64,000 nt of DNA, from NCBI GenBank assembly GCA_028455995.1, contig JABELC010000007.1:620001-684000 (forward strand). The letters run 5' to 3'. The position numbers and the translations under genes are program-made. Source of the stretch: Scleromitrula shiraiana. Its lineage: Eukaryota; Ascomycota; Leotiomycetes; Helotiales; Sclerotiniaceae. Under the pieces are notes generated by a model. The model was not told the DNA's origin, searched no databases, and saw only the letters and a program-made list of their open reading frames with translations. Below are positions 1-12,856 of this stretch, one piece after another; the first letter of the stretch is position 1, and every line of letters begins with the position of its first letter.

Positions 1-3000
1 AGATCGAGGTATCCAAAGTTTTAAAATGATCTCACACGCAGCTTATAAGTTGATGAATTATATACTAGTAAACCATTAGTCGAATTTGCTACATCATTTG
101 ATAATAGCCAGTCACATGTATACTACCAGTCAGTAATGGAAGACCTTCCAAGCTTTTTGTCTTTTCGTGAAATGGGAACCTCGACTAGATTATTTATATC
201 ACGAACTTAGTTCAACTTTTGCTTCTAATCTCAGCCAGGTATCACCGGAGGTTTCACAGACAACCCATGCGTTTGAAACCATGTGTTGTATTTACCACGG
301 CCAATTAAAGTTATGCTTTGGAGTAGGATAAAACCCACATCTTGCCGTGAGATCTAAGTGAGATCGTGACAACTTGAGATAATTTTGACAACAATAAATG
401 ATAATGACAGTGAGTATGGAACTAGATTATGGCAACAAGTTCTAATAAATCTCTCGGCGCAACGACTGCATCTGGGTTATAAGATTTGGAAACGCGCATC
501 GTTGTCAAGAATACTCTCGTGCGATTGTTATGCTTCTTTCTTCGCTTTTTCTGTTGATAAAGAAAAAGGATAGATCCTCAACTGAAGAAGCATATTTATA
601 GTTCATTGACAGATCTCAGATATGTTCAGTGATAAGCAAACACCCAAAATAGTCTTTTGCGAGATGAGTGAATACTATGCGATTTTCTTCCCAGCAAAGG
701 TTATTCACAAGTTCACAAGTTTCCAGGATCTAATGAATCCCCACTACCAAGGTAGCTTGCCAAATGAACGAGCATAATAAATTATAGTAGACAACCTTAG
801 AAACTAGGTTTCAATGCCCAACCACTAAATGTGTTATTCTATTAAAAAGTCCTGAAGAGACTATGTATTAGTATATTGAGTGCGATTTAATTCCACCAGG
901 CATCGATAGACGAATGAAATTCAAGTTCTTAAGTGGGAAATCGGTCAAACAATGCGCATGGAAAATTAAGCATCAGTCGAGATTTTAAGAGGTTGATAAG
1001 TCGAAACTATAGGAAAGGTAAACACCAACTTCAATCTACATTACAAAACTTTGACAATATAAGATTGTTGATAACAATAATTAGGCGAGTAAGGACACTG
1101 ACCATGTCAATGCAGACAACAACCTAAACTTCCAATTTTGACGACAAAGATTTCGTTATTGAGCAAATGATGAGTTGCTTTTATTTCACCCGTCCAATAT
1201 CAAGCTTCAATACCCCAGCGACTATATACTCATATAAAATCCAAAGGTGTAATACCACAGCTAATCCTGCTACTCTTCTTCATCATTTTGAATTTCGTCA
1301 TGGACTCGCAGACTAGTAGATAGAATTTCTTGCTAAGATATTTATATCGTCCACCCTAAAAAACCTATTCCAGCGCGGGATGATGAACAAACAGAAAGTG
1401 GACAACAATATACTGTAATGAGTATTAGATACCAGATAGACAAATATCCACACTAGTAGATCAACTCCTTACGGATAATTCGCCTCGTGATCTTCGTTTA
1501 GCCTGAGACTAGCTGATAGACGAAGTAAATTAGTAAGCTATCAGTACCGACTCGGAGTTACCGAAACTAATACTATAAATACCATCAAAAGGATCTTTAT
1601 GCAATATTTTGTATCCATGGATATGACTACAAGATAACACGAAATATCATGGAGATTTTGATAGGTAGTTAAGAGTATATGGGATTTGGATTTGTGATTG
1701 GAGGGGATTGGAAAGACATATTGTACACGATTTTATTTCGGGGGGTTTAATACTAGTATAATAATATTTAGTACTCCACCTCTATGACAACAACAATAAT
1801 ATCAAGTATACAATAACAATAACAATAACAATAACAATCATAATCAGCATATCTTGAAATATTGTCTACAATCGTCACGGTCATTAATAATCCTAGTTAT
1901 AACCATGAGATTACCTACCAAAATATAACCCTTCCTGCCAGTGAGTCCTGCATTTTCGAATTACCAAGCAAGTACATATACAACTATAATGCTCATTCTA
2001 ACTCGCATCATAAGTCTAATTCAAATAGATTCGTTAGAGACCCATGAATATCAAACGGTTCAATACGAAGAGCAACTTATATACGCTTAGATCTCCTTAC
2101 GCATCGCTCCTTTCCCAACCCCACTACCATCTAACCCACTAACCAACTAGCCGAGCAAATAATATTCTTACTACTCAATCCTGAGTCCAAGGGCATGCAG
2201 ATGAGAAATAGCTGGCTAGATATAAACCCCCATCTTCAATTCCCGAGAATCTACTTCAAGTTCTTTACGATATTCAATTTGACAAGAAGTCAACGACCAT
2301 CAGTATGATACCTGTGAATATACTATGTGACTTTTTGTTTTCATTACAAGGAGGACATTCGCAAGCCGGTTGAACGTAAAGAAAATACCGTTCAAGTTAA
2401 AATTAAAATTCTATATGATAATCGTGAAGGGTGAGAATGACAATATGGATGGATGGATATATTGTCATTTTTTCAACCAATCTTCATTATATCATATAAT
2501 CCAAACACACTAGCACTAGCCTGAGAGCAAAAACGTCAGTACATTAATACTAGTATGAATTTATATATTTATATATTTATATCATTCCCTTCTCTCTCCG
2601 AATCATTATTTTCAATTACCAATCCCAGCAAATCCGCGTCGAAACACCGTGACATTTAAAGAGGTTTCTTGTGAAATCTAGCTTCATTATAAAAAGGTCG
2701 GTCTAGATTGAATGGGGGGGGGGTTTATATATATATATATTACTCTCAAATCCCTAATCCGCATTTCTGGGCTATGACTAATCTATCTCTATCTCTATCC
2801 ATTAGCACACTACTATCATCATCACCATCATCATCACCGCCCAAACCGCAACCCATATACCCAATCCCAGAAAAACAGAGATAGTGAATAATAACCCGAT
2901 ATATAGATGCTTTCAGCATCTATAAAACCCATAACTCTCAGGCTTACTCTTTTGATCTATCACAATACTTCACCTAGTACACGAACTTCCCCGTGGGGAT

Positions 3001-4115
3001 TTTTTTCATGTCCTATTAGTAAAGATGGTCTGGCAATGGGAAAATTGGATAGATGGTATATAGTATATAGTACTAGTATATATCTTTATTATATACCTTT
3101 AATATATATAAATTATATAATTCATATATCATCACATCTACTAATATCCCAACCATCATGATCCAATGCAATCCAATCCAATGCATCATGATCTAAACAC
3201 ATATCAAACCCAAACCCAAACTCAAACATAAACTCGAATCATTTATGAGTTAGATAAAATACCAATACCAATACTAACAATAATAATAGTACTCGAGTAG
3301 TAACATTCACATCCACAACACCAATAAAACCAACCAATCAATTACTTACTACATTGAAAAACCAATCGTAGTGAATGAAAATATGATACTAGTAGAAGAT
3401 TGAAGAAATAACATCTCAAATCTCATAACACAACATAACATAATCACCATCATCATCATCATCATCATCATCATTCCCTAGCACGAAAGAATATCTTACT
3501 AGTAATATCACATTATTCATTAACCCCCCCCCCCCCCCCTTCCTTCAATCAGATCAACATCACTCATGCCCTAAAACTAAAAGTCTAAATACCAAATCAA
3601 TCAACTTGAAGCATCATGTCCACCCCGATCTATGAATCTATCTATGTATAAAACAACATCCCTCAATCCACTCACACCAAAAATGGCCACCAAAAATGAT
3701 CCTCCCAAAATGATCCTCCCAAAATCCTTCTCAATATGATAAGATCAAAAAAGTCCAAAAAGAATCTCCAGCCCGAAGCATACAAGAAGATACCCCCACC
3801 ATCATCTTAAAACCCACAAAAAATGTCCAAATCGAAGCTTTTGATTGTCGAAAAAAGAAGGAAGAAGCTCGTCATGATATAGAATTTCCCCACAAGCTGA
3901 CGTCCTGAGTATAGTATGATATTGGGGCCAGCCATATCATATTATCCACGTAACAATACAACTTCAAACCGTACTTTCTCAAATTATGTGCAACAAGGAA
4001 AGAGCAGGTATGGTATGGCAAGATTGGGGGAAATGTAGCATATGCCCATTGGGCAGTGAAAGAAGAAAGAATGAAGATGGGAAGGAAAGGAAGAAATTTC
4101 CCAAACAGAAAATAT
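1..4115. other. Long gene-free stretch, repeat-rich
   Basis: I find no open frame here that I recognise or that joins into a plausible spliced gene; the short ORFs present (60-84 codons) look random. The stretch holds six copies of the palindrome TACTAGTA (63, 1751, 2548, 3071, 3387, 3497), a CACCGTGAC motif at 2645, a CAT trinucleotide tract near 3446-3475, a run of 16 C at 3524-3539 and alternating TA tracts near 2565-2585 and 2728-2742. It lies beyond the 3' end of the GH72 gene, so it is not that gene's promoter. Confidence 0.6.
2645..2653 (+). promoter_or_regulatory. CACCGTGAC motif (one of five copies)
   Basis: The 9-mer CACCGTGAC occurs here and at 7422-7430, 16097-16105 and 31457-31465, and inverted at 26184-26192. 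Three of the copies extend to ACACCGTGACA. About 0.2 copies are expected in 64 kb at this base composition. Four of the five are intergenic. The function is unknown. Confidence 0.4.
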
Positions 4116-5810
4116 CTAAAAGAGAATCAACCCCAATCCAAACATCATCATAAGCGCTACCACACTCCCCCCTTCAAATCTACTTGCACCACTCTTCTTA
4201 CTACTAGTAGCCGAAGCAGCAGCACTAGTACCGGAAGCTGTTGAGGAAGAAGAAGTCGTAGTAGCATTCGTACCGGTCGTTTCACCCGATGGGGTATTAC
4301 TCTGATCATTCGAAAGCGGCTTAATAGCAAGGTCAGAAATAGCAATGTTGTTGACATCTGTTACTTTCTGTGTAACCTTTGTGCTTGAAACCGTGACGAT
4401 TTTCCCATTATTTGGGTTGGAGATACCATTTTTGATGAGGTCTTCTGCGCCGGCTGGGACGTCAGGGATGGTGAAGTTACTTGCGAATTTAGAGCTGCTG
4501 ATTAGGGAGGATGAACAGCTTGGGGCTTTGACGGTAGTATTTTTTGCTTTTACCCCTTCGATTAATGTAACGTTTAGTTTGTTGAATTGGTTTTGAAGAG
4601 TGTTGTAATCGGCGAGGAGTTGGGCTGATCCATCATCATTGACTGTTACTAAACCGTAGTTGGAAGTTTCTTGAGAATATTCGTAAACCATTCCTCCGGA
4701 AAGAACTGCGGTCATTTCTGAACCGTAGAGAGCCTGAACTTCAGTGAAGACACGAGGGGCTGGGACGTTGCAACCATATTCGGAGAAGAAAACTGGAACA
4801 GTGGTGTTGCTGAAATCCTCAACAAGAACATCGTATCCGGAAGTCTTGTATGAGGAATCACCACACCATGAGTAACTGTTAAGAGCAAAAACATCGACTC
4901 TTGATGGATCAGTGTCATCATCTGTGGTAGTACATTGAAGATAATTCCATGTATCAAGAAGAATATCGCGAACATCAGCGGCACTGTAACCAACTGGAAT
5001 TTTTCTTTCCGAGTTGTTTGCGATATAGTTTTTGAGATCACGAGTAACAGCCTAGTGGGGTTAGATTGAGATATAGACAAAGGGGTTGGAATATCATACC
5101 CTCATGTATGGAGGAACAGTTGAACCAGTAGCATCATCATTGATAACCTCATTTCCAGCAAAGAATAACAAAGTATTTGGATAATTCTTGAACGCCTCCA
5201 CCACAGCAAATGTTCTGCTCAAGTATGATGCAGTATAACTACCGGCCGGGGCACTTCGATCGATACTTTCACCGGAAAATGGAGAGTTGACATCAATCAA
5301 CATGTAAATACCGACCTCATTAAAGATACTGGCACATTCATCATGATTAAGATTTCCATCCACATTGTAAACACGAATAGCATTAACACCCAATTGTTGC
5401 ATCAGCGCCGCATCTCTCAAGCAGACACTTCCATCACTTAGAGGATCAACACCACTGCTGGGATCATATCCTGACGATCCACCTGGTTGGTATGCGACAC
5501 CCACAAGTTGAAATCGATCACCGGTGACAGAATTAACTAAGTCGGAACCTTGTATTTCGATCGTTTGAACGGCGAGTGTAACGGTTGCGCAAAGCGCAAG
5601 AACGGTTGATGGGATCTGAAGGTTACGCGCATTAGTATATGTGCTGTGGGTATTTTACACAACAGAAGAGTACAAGTTGATCATTAATGAGATTGTGTCT
5701 CTGAAAAATGTAAATCACAAAGCCATTGATCTGCAAGCGCATTTTCTTGCATTGAATCTTCGAGCGCAAGGGAGGTTGAGAATCAAACAACATACCAAAG
5801 AAGTAAACAT
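4116..5810 (-). CDS. GPI-anchored beta-1,3-glucanosyltransferase, GH72 (Gas/Gel family)
   Basis: Predicted 488-residue enzyme that cuts and rejoins beta-1,3-glucan chains at the outer face of the plasma membrane during wall building. Inferred exons: 5796-5810, 5100-5615 and 4116-5051. The first coding exon is only 15 nt (MFTSL); it is needed because exon 2 has an in-frame stop just upstream and no ATG, and the join gives a good signal peptide (MFTSLIPSTVLALCATVTLA). Intron 1 (180 nt) carries GTATGT and an ACTAAT branch site; intron 2 is 48 nt. The two catalytic glutamates of GH72 are visible: FFAGNEV (about E161) and FFSEYGCN (about E268). A Ser/Thr/Ala-rich stretch and a C-terminal hydrophobic tail (VVALMMMFGLGLILF) fit GPI attachment. 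I see no cysteine-rich CBM43/X8 module, placing it with the Gas members that lack it. Family call is firm; the tiny exon 1 is inferred. Confidence 0.93.
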
Positions 5811-7499
5811 GATTGTTTATTTACTTATTTTCCTCAACCCAATTTTTTTGAAGTATCAAACGAATATGTTTCTCCACAGATAGAAAAATTGAAAAGAACG
5901 AAAGAAAATGGGAATACGCAAAAGAAGAAGAAGGAGAAGAAGTAGCAGGGTAAGTAAGAAGTTATCAGCAAAATGGAGTATGAAGTTCGAGAGAAGAAAC
6001 GAAAACAATTATTATTTCGAATCCTTATTATTATTATGTCAGGAAAATGAGACCTTATCAAACGAGAGTGAAGGTTTGAGATTTCTTTACAAACAAGATG
6101 AAGCAAAGTAATGATAAGTAACGTTGTATGAAATCAATTAATTAATCAATTTATCCCCTGAAGGTTTTGATGTTATATTTCGAAGGATGAGGAAGAGAGG
6201 AAGAAAGGAAGAGAGGAAGAAAGGAAGAGGGTAAGAAGAAGAGGAGGAGGAGTACCGTAAGTGAGAGAATGATGAGATAGAGTAGCATTGACACCAAAAA
6301 AAAAATAAAGAAAAGGTTCACGATACTGATAATTGGTACACTCCACCACTTCACTCCACTCCACTTCACTTCACTTCACCCCACTCCCATTCCTCAAATA
6401 ACCTGGTATAAAGTCAATTAATTCAATCAATTAATTCAATCAATTAATTCCCCTCCTTCAACTAACCAACCAACCAACCAACCAACCAAAAGATCCATCA
6501 AAAAGATCCATCAAAAAGATCCATCCAATCCTAAATACATTACTAATCACAATAAACCTTGCTAGATTAATCAAAATAGGAATTAATTTTTATATACTCC
6601 ATACTAACATGGGAAACTAAACTATGATAAGTAAAGTTGAAATTAAATTTTAAGATGAATAATATCATAATCCCATATGATAGGTTTGAGATGAGTAAAT
6701 TTCAGATGAAGAATAGTTAGTTCTACTGTTGTTTCATATTAAAGTAATGAAAAATTACATCACCATGCTTCAATCTGAATCCTAATCTTCAGACATCAGA
6801 CATCAGACATCAGACATTTCAGATACTAAGGATTTGGGAGGATTGATTGATGAGGCGCCGGGACGAGAAAGTCAAGCCTCAGAGCCTCAAAGGATCGAAC
6901 TGAAAGAGTGCTCAAGCCTCACTGTTGATTGTGCTCGGTCCTTTAAATGATCCGGTATGCTCCCGTTCTTTGATATCAAGGATGCCGATAACCGCTGATT
7001 AGACGCTCTTACGTTGGTGTTGTATTACACATTGGCCATGCCATGGGATGGCAACGAGATTACGGCCGTACATGTATTCTAACGATATGTCATATTTCCA
7101 TCAACGATATTGACAAATGTCGGCGATAAATCAAATCAAATCAATAATAAATAATCATTAGGAGAGTTTAAAATCAATAGCCCAGTAATGAGTTTGTGAA
7201 TTATCAATTACAAAAATACCTACCTACTAGTACTATGTATTTATTTATTTATTTATTTCTTACGGCCCGATCCTTAATTTAACCCAAATAAGCCCGCTTA
7301 CACCAAGAGTATTGTCGTCATTATATCTTGATCGATCGCGATGCATGCATGTATGCTAGAAATTATATAAAGATGCAAGATAGATACAACGAACCAGAAA
7401 TCCCATATAAAACACAACAGACACCGTGACATTACCTCCATCTACAACGTCACAAATCCCACTTATTTTATCTCATCCTCAGACCCTTGGAGTTGAACT

Positions 7500-8480
7500 G
7501 AATAATAACTTAGAATGTTATAATATAGGAAAATTACTAATGTTTTAGTACGAAAATAGCTTATTTTTTAACCAAAACAAATTCAACACTATAAAGGTTT
7601 AAAGCACTTTAAGCGTTTTTTTAATAAAAATTGATTTTGTTTAATAAAAGCATTTCAATTTTATATTTTTATCTTTTAATTATAACTTATTTAAAAAAGA
7701 ATTATATCATTTAAAAACTTTTATTTATTAATATTTATATAATTAATGTTAAATATTTAAATTATATAATTGATTTAAAATTTTATTTTTAAAAATTTTA
7801 TATAAATAAAATTTGTTTTAAATTTTAATTTATTTAATTTTTTTATCTTCAATATTTACATATTAATAATAATTTTAAACTTAATCGAATTATTATCTCA
7901 AATTGAATATTTTGCAGATTTATAAATTGCATTAACAGCATTATTATTATATTGAAAAGTAATCAAAATGATTAAATTTGAAATTGAATTTTAAAATAAA
8001 ATGCTTTAAATTTAAAATATTTCTTCAAATCATTATTAATATCTATTCTTTTAAAAATCAATAATTACAACTCTTTTTAAAGAATTTTTTTATATAACAA
8101 AAATTAAATCAATTAAAAGATTTTTAATATATTATTAGATTTATTTAAAAGAATTATAATTATTGATTTTTAAAAAAATAAATATTAATAATAATTCAAA
8201 AATATTTATATTTAAAAATATACATTTTTTTTTTAAATATATAATTATATCTCAATATCTTAAACTATAATAATATAATATATATAATTATAATTAAAAA
8301 ATCCATTTTTATTTATATAATCAGCTTTAATAAATAATAATTATTAATTAATTTATTATTATTATTTAAAAAGTTAATAATACATTGATTTATTTATATT
8401 TATACTAAAACTAGAACTATATACTTTTAAACCTTTCAATGCATCTCAAGTAAAAAATTAAAGATTATTATTAGTCAAAA
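7500..8480. repeat. AT-rich block with degraded inverted repeat, RIP-like relic
   Basis: About 1 kb made almost wholly of A and T, sharply different from the flanks. Inside it, the stretch at about 8034-8081 and the reverse complement of about 8148-8196 match closely; both include the core TTTTAAAAATCAATAATTA. The mismatches I can see in the well-aligned core are mainly C in one arm against T in the other. Similarity continues weakly outwards, and AAAGGTTTAAA near 7596 recurs inverted near 8430. This is what repeat-induced point mutation leaves of an inverted or duplicated element. No coding potential remains, so the original element cannot be named. Confidence 0.6.
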
Positions 8481-8626
8481 AAATTTTATGTGAGGCAATA
8501 TATCGAAGGGTCTGAGGATGAGATAACACTTATTGATCTTGTTGATCAGGCATTAATAACTCACCGGCACCATAAGATTCTGCAAATACTAATCTCGAGT
8601 TGCAATTGCCTAGCCCTAACAAATCC

Positions 8627-8668
8627 ACTACGCGTACCACTACGCGTACCACTACGCGTACCACTAAG
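8627..8668. repeat. Tandem 12-bp repeat carrying three ACGCGT boxes
   Basis: The unit CCACTACGCGTA is repeated in tandem, giving ACGCGT at 8630-8635, 8642-8647 and 8654-8659, followed by a partial unit ending CCACTAAGCG. ACGCGT is the MluI cell-cycle box bound by MBF in yeasts. No recognisable gene lies within 3 kb, so regulation of a gene here is only a possibility. Confidence 0.7.
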
Positions 8669-8781
8669 CGCAAGACGAGAGCTATATCGATCACGATCGC
8701 TAGCTTGCACGGTGCGCTTTATAGCATGGCTGAGGTCTGTTTTGTTAGTAAGCATTTACTCATACTACTCATATATTTACC

Positions 8782-8816
<35 letters not shown>

Positions 8817-10155
8817 GCATAGCATAGCAGCAATCTTGATGACCGGCTGAATTCCATATGTTCTTGCATTTCAACATATATATACTTGCATTTCAACAAA
8901 CATATATATATATATACTCATACTTACATACCAAAATCGCCCGGACATTTCCACACAAAAGCTCCAACCATGGATCTAGAGAAACTTGTACCGTACCGCC
9001 ATTGGCTACGGCACGGGCAGACCGGTTTGGGTCGGGCTTCCATCGCGATATATTTATTAGCATAGCTAGTGATGCTTAGAGGACGGGAGAGATATGTTAC
9101 TTACTTCTTACTTCTGGGTGGCCATCTTATCCATGTTATCCATCGTACCTCACAAGAAATAATATTCCCCGCCACCCCGGCAACAAAACCAGAACCAGAA
9201 CTATAGGATCATTCACGATGGATGGGATGGGATGAGAGGAGAGGAGGAGGATTGATTATATCCTGATTTCGCAGTTTAGAAAAAGAAGAAGAAGAAGAAA
9301 AAGAAGGAGGAGGAGGGGACTTTACGATAGGAGAATAAAGATCATAGGAGGTAAAGAGAGGAATCGGGGAGTAAAAGGAAAAGACTTCGATATTTTCCCT
9401 CGACTCAACTACATGATATTGAGAGGGACTGAGAAATACAGATACCGTGGAATAGCAAGGTAGATGAACAGAGAACTAATATGCTCTGTGATTTCCCGCG
9501 CGAAACCAGTCATTTGATATATATGGAGAGATTTACCGAGCGGATATATAATCCACGTATCCCGGCCATCCGCTTCCAGGAAACTTATAAATCGGCGCTG
9601 TGAAGCGCAGGATCTAGAATATGGGGGGGAGGGGGGTATGTATGGGAGAGGCGTGTGTAGATAGTTAGAGCCAGAGGGGCGTGGGGGATATATATGTGGG
9701 GATGGCTCGTTGATTGATGATATGTTTATTTGTTGGAGGTTGTGGGTATATATATCATACATTAGGTCTCCCTAGTAGTTGTATTTTGTATGTACTAATA
9801 TGGACATGTATACGAGGAACTTCTCTCCCGCCTTTATGGGAAGATTACTTCGACTTTTGGAGGTTGAGGGTGCTTTTTCGGTTTTCTCTTATGATTCATT
9901 CCCCTTTGTCAAATTGGTATGATTCGGAATTCGAGATGGTATGAGCCGCATGATCGGTAGTGAAAAACAAGGACTCCTTCCTTCATCAAGATCTATATCT
10001 ATGCAAATAACTCAAATACACCCTTTCAGCTCAATCTAATTTCTTATAAAAACTAATTATTACTGCTAGAAGAATGAAGATCGCATGGACCAATTTCACA
10101 TTACCGGCGTTGCAAAGGCAAGGATGAAAAGTATGATTATCTGCGACGCTGAACG

Positions 10156-10192
<37 letters not shown>
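10156..10192 (+). repeat. Homopolymer of 37 A
   Basis: An uninterrupted A run, much longer than neighbouring A tracts. It could be the tail of a retroposed sequence, but no element or target-site duplication is evident around it. A plain homopolymer expansion is equally likely. Confidence 0.85.
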
Positions 10193-10193
<1 letters not shown>

Positions 10194-11594
10194 AAGCTTC
10201 ACCAGATCGAAGAAAACACATGAGAAACCCAACTCAAGCAATTGGTTAAGCGATCGGATAGAGTGAGAAGAGAATTTTGCAGAAAATACTATTTTGTGAC
10301 GCTACTTACGAAAGCTATGTTTACACCCATAGTCCTGTCCTATACGTATGAAATCCACCACCGGGCGATTTTCCAATCCATGGTCCATCAATGAATGAAT
10401 GGCCTTGCTCTTCTTATAATCTCGGTTGATCGAGTCGTCGATTATACCTTCCTTGTTGCAACTTATTATGCATCGAACGATCATATCATTCAGCCGGATA
10501 TCAACGGGCTAAGGTCTTTAATGGTATACTAGTTGCAGCGTGAATTCAACGATACCGTATTTACTGAAATGAAAGATTTGGACCCGGGGAGAGCGTGATG
10601 ATGAAAAGATTGTTTGGATTGGTTTATTCCCTGAAGCAGGTTCTTTGTTTATATATGGATTTACATTCAAACGGGTAGAATGTTGATCTATCTTGGTCTG
10701 ATCAGGTTGGAAGGAGAGCCTCTATTCAACCTCGTTCATGGAATAATAGATTAGGACTGTTTTTTTTTTAAAAAAAAATATATAAATATAAATAAAGCGG
10801 GCTTGGTATCATAAATAGTTCTTGTATTTTGTTTAGTACAACATTTAGCTAAATTTATATGCTAGGTAGACAAGTTTTCTTTGGGTCTCCGAGCAAGGAA
10901 GAGAGCAGAGAATGTATTGGTGATAGCTGCCCATTGAATGCTTTATTCATGATCATCTCCCTATATTCAGGATTCTCGTTGTTTTTGGAGTGGAAATTTA
11001 TTCTTAGGAAGAGCTGGTTGGTTTCACTGGTGATGTGTTGATATTTATAGTTTTGTTGCATACTAGTATCTAAGTTTTCGTCATGGTCATTGTCAAGATC
11101 ATTGTCAAGATCTATGACTTTTATTTTGAACAGAAAGATTCACCTTTTTCTCAACCGTTGAATCCTCTTGTTTTCGTTTCTTGAGATGATTGCAGTGTTT
11201 ATTGCAAATCTTAGTTCGAGATGACGTTTCTGAATATCTGGTTTCTGATTGTGGCGAGGATACTCATCTTGATAAATTTCTTGTTGTATATTTGTGCAAT
11301 GCTTTTGTCAATGCTGGTCTCGAGTAAGTTTATTCGAGATTTTCTTGCATATCTAAATCTTTTTTTTTTCTGCGATTTATGTTCGGCGAAGAGATGTTAT
11401 CAACTAAGTGGTGCTATTTTGATAGATAGGTGATCTTTCTATTCCAATTTGTTGTTTGTAACAACTTGCGCTATCCAATTCCTCAACATAGTTCGAGACT
11501 TCAAACATATTTCCATTACTGCATCTAATTTGAAGTATAATGGAACTTGTTGGTCCGTCTAAGTGGAATCGTTTTGACTATTAGTGTTTGTAGA

Positions 11595-12470
11595 TTTCTG
11601 AAGGGGAAGAGTAGCCAAGTTCATACTCCATTTTTGGCCCCCCAGCGGTCCATATATATACAACTGTCACAGATTCCGATTTTCTCAGATTGCAGACGAC
11701 CTTTTGATTTGATGATGTTTTCACTTTGTGTCAAACCAAATCCTTCCGTATATCGCTCGATGATCTTTGAAACCGCAACTGTGCCTCCTCCGGAAATCTT
11801 TTGTCACTGCGCTACTGATTGTAACTGTTTAATATGGCTATTCCTAGATCATTCATCATGCAATAAATCTACGTGTGTAAGTCGTGAAAGTATTCTTGGT
11901 ATTTCATATAACACAGCACAACAATTTGGGATCTACAGACATTTGGTATGGTGATCAATTTTAAGTCCACGCAGTACTTCGGCACCTTTCCCTCGCCCCC
12001 ATTTTCCCTTGCTAACATCCTCATCATAAAATTAGCCGAGAAACTGCTGGTGCATCAATCATCCCTGATTACCCATACCATCATAAGTAGAGTAGTGTTG
12101 GGACACTCCCAGGAAATCTACTGCCTCAAGGCTGTGTTCATCGACCGCATCAATAGATCATATCCGCTACAATGCAATTGGCCATTCTTCCCATCCAAAA
12201 CTACTTTACTTGTTTGAAAATACCCAACTGTGCGAATAATAGCTGTTAAAGGCAATATGTAACGACACATACGCCAGTTTGAGCTCGTGATACCACACGT
12301 TGTGCAAAGAAAATTCTTCCACGTCCGAAAAGAGAACTGATTTCCCGTGATTGAAGCTCATGAGTCAATGCAATCTCGAATTCGTTAAGTTTCATGTGCC
12401 AGAGAGCAATCTAATGTGTTGTATTGCCCCTTTCTGAGATGCGAAACTGTCCGTATTCGGATAGCTAATC
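11595..12470 (-). pseudogene. Possible decayed coding relic, unrecognised
   Basis: One minus-strand frame reads through about 870 nt with balanced, protein-like composition, for example VSKGKWGRGKGAEVLRG and SGGGTVAVSKIIERYTEGFG. It is interrupted by in-frame stops, among them 12206-12208, 12158-12160, 12059-12061, 12032-12034, 11933-11935, 11849-11851, 11804-11806 and 11621-11623. The stop density is close to chance, so the case rests on composition and on the longest open segment (60 codons). I cannot assign a family. The two plus-strand ORFs over this region (11547-11954 and 11948-12217) look like antisense shadows: hydrophobic and cysteine-rich with no recognisable motif. Confidence 0.35.
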
Positions 12471-12856
12471 ATGCATTTTTTGCATCAAACTTATCAAAAC
12501 CGTTATTCAACTCCAATGGCACTAAGCTGGCACCCTATTTCAAAAGCTATATTGACAGAGTGGATATTATATGATATTTAATCAGGACGGTTCCCATGAT
12601 GAGCTTTCCGAATCTCCAATAACCTCAATGACAAACATTTTTGCTTTTCTTCATCTGCCTAATTACGATTCTTGAGTAGTTCTCCATCTATTTTCCGCTA
12701 GGCGGTACGATACCTCATTAGTTCGTGTGAACACTCCGGATCCTACAATATACTCATATTGCACTAGATCCAGTTATTGCATGAGCAGAACTCAACAGTC
12801 TCAGCTCTTTACCTTCCAGCCAAAAATTTGGCTCTTCCACCATAAGAGTCCAACCA
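12471..12856. promoter_or_regulatory. Presumed 5' region of the 637-residue membrane protein gene
   Basis: This 386-bp gap precedes the plus-strand gene starting at 12857. I see no TATA box at a convincing position and no gene. Pyrimidine-rich stretches occur near 12640-12660 and 12680-12695, common upstream of fungal start sites but not diagnostic. Confidence 0.35.

Larger units (their letters stand above)
5811..11594. other. Gene-poor region with AT-rich block and simple repeats
   Basis: No gene is supported. Notable contents: CCAA repeats followed by three AAAAGATCCATC units near 6462-6515; a CACCGTGAC motif at 7422-7430; an extremely AT-rich block at about 7500-8480 (separate entry); three ACGCGT hexamers at 12-bp spacing (separate entry); TA tracts at 8788-8812; purine-rich repeats at 9230-9320; a run of 37 A at 10156-10192. 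A 60-codon minus-strand frame at 10302-10484 is protein-like in composition, but I cannot connect it to anything. Confidence 0.55.

Noticed and set aside
3446..3475. CRISPR-like or direct-repeat array
   Set aside because: It is a plain CAT trinucleotide microsatellite with no spacers, and the genome is eukaryotic.
6840..6960. tRNA-like B-box resemblance (reverse complement AGTTCGATCC)
   Set aside because: No matching A box or cloverleaf could be drawn. I found no tRNA or rRNA gene in the window, but a covariance search was not possible here.
10100..10200. Retroposon tail at the 37-A run
   Set aside because: No target-site duplication or element body seen, so recorded only as a homopolymer.
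11547..12217. Two plus-strand ORFs (135 and 89 codons)
   Set aside because: Hydrophobic, cysteine-rich text typical of the antisense of another frame, with no start context or family resemblance.
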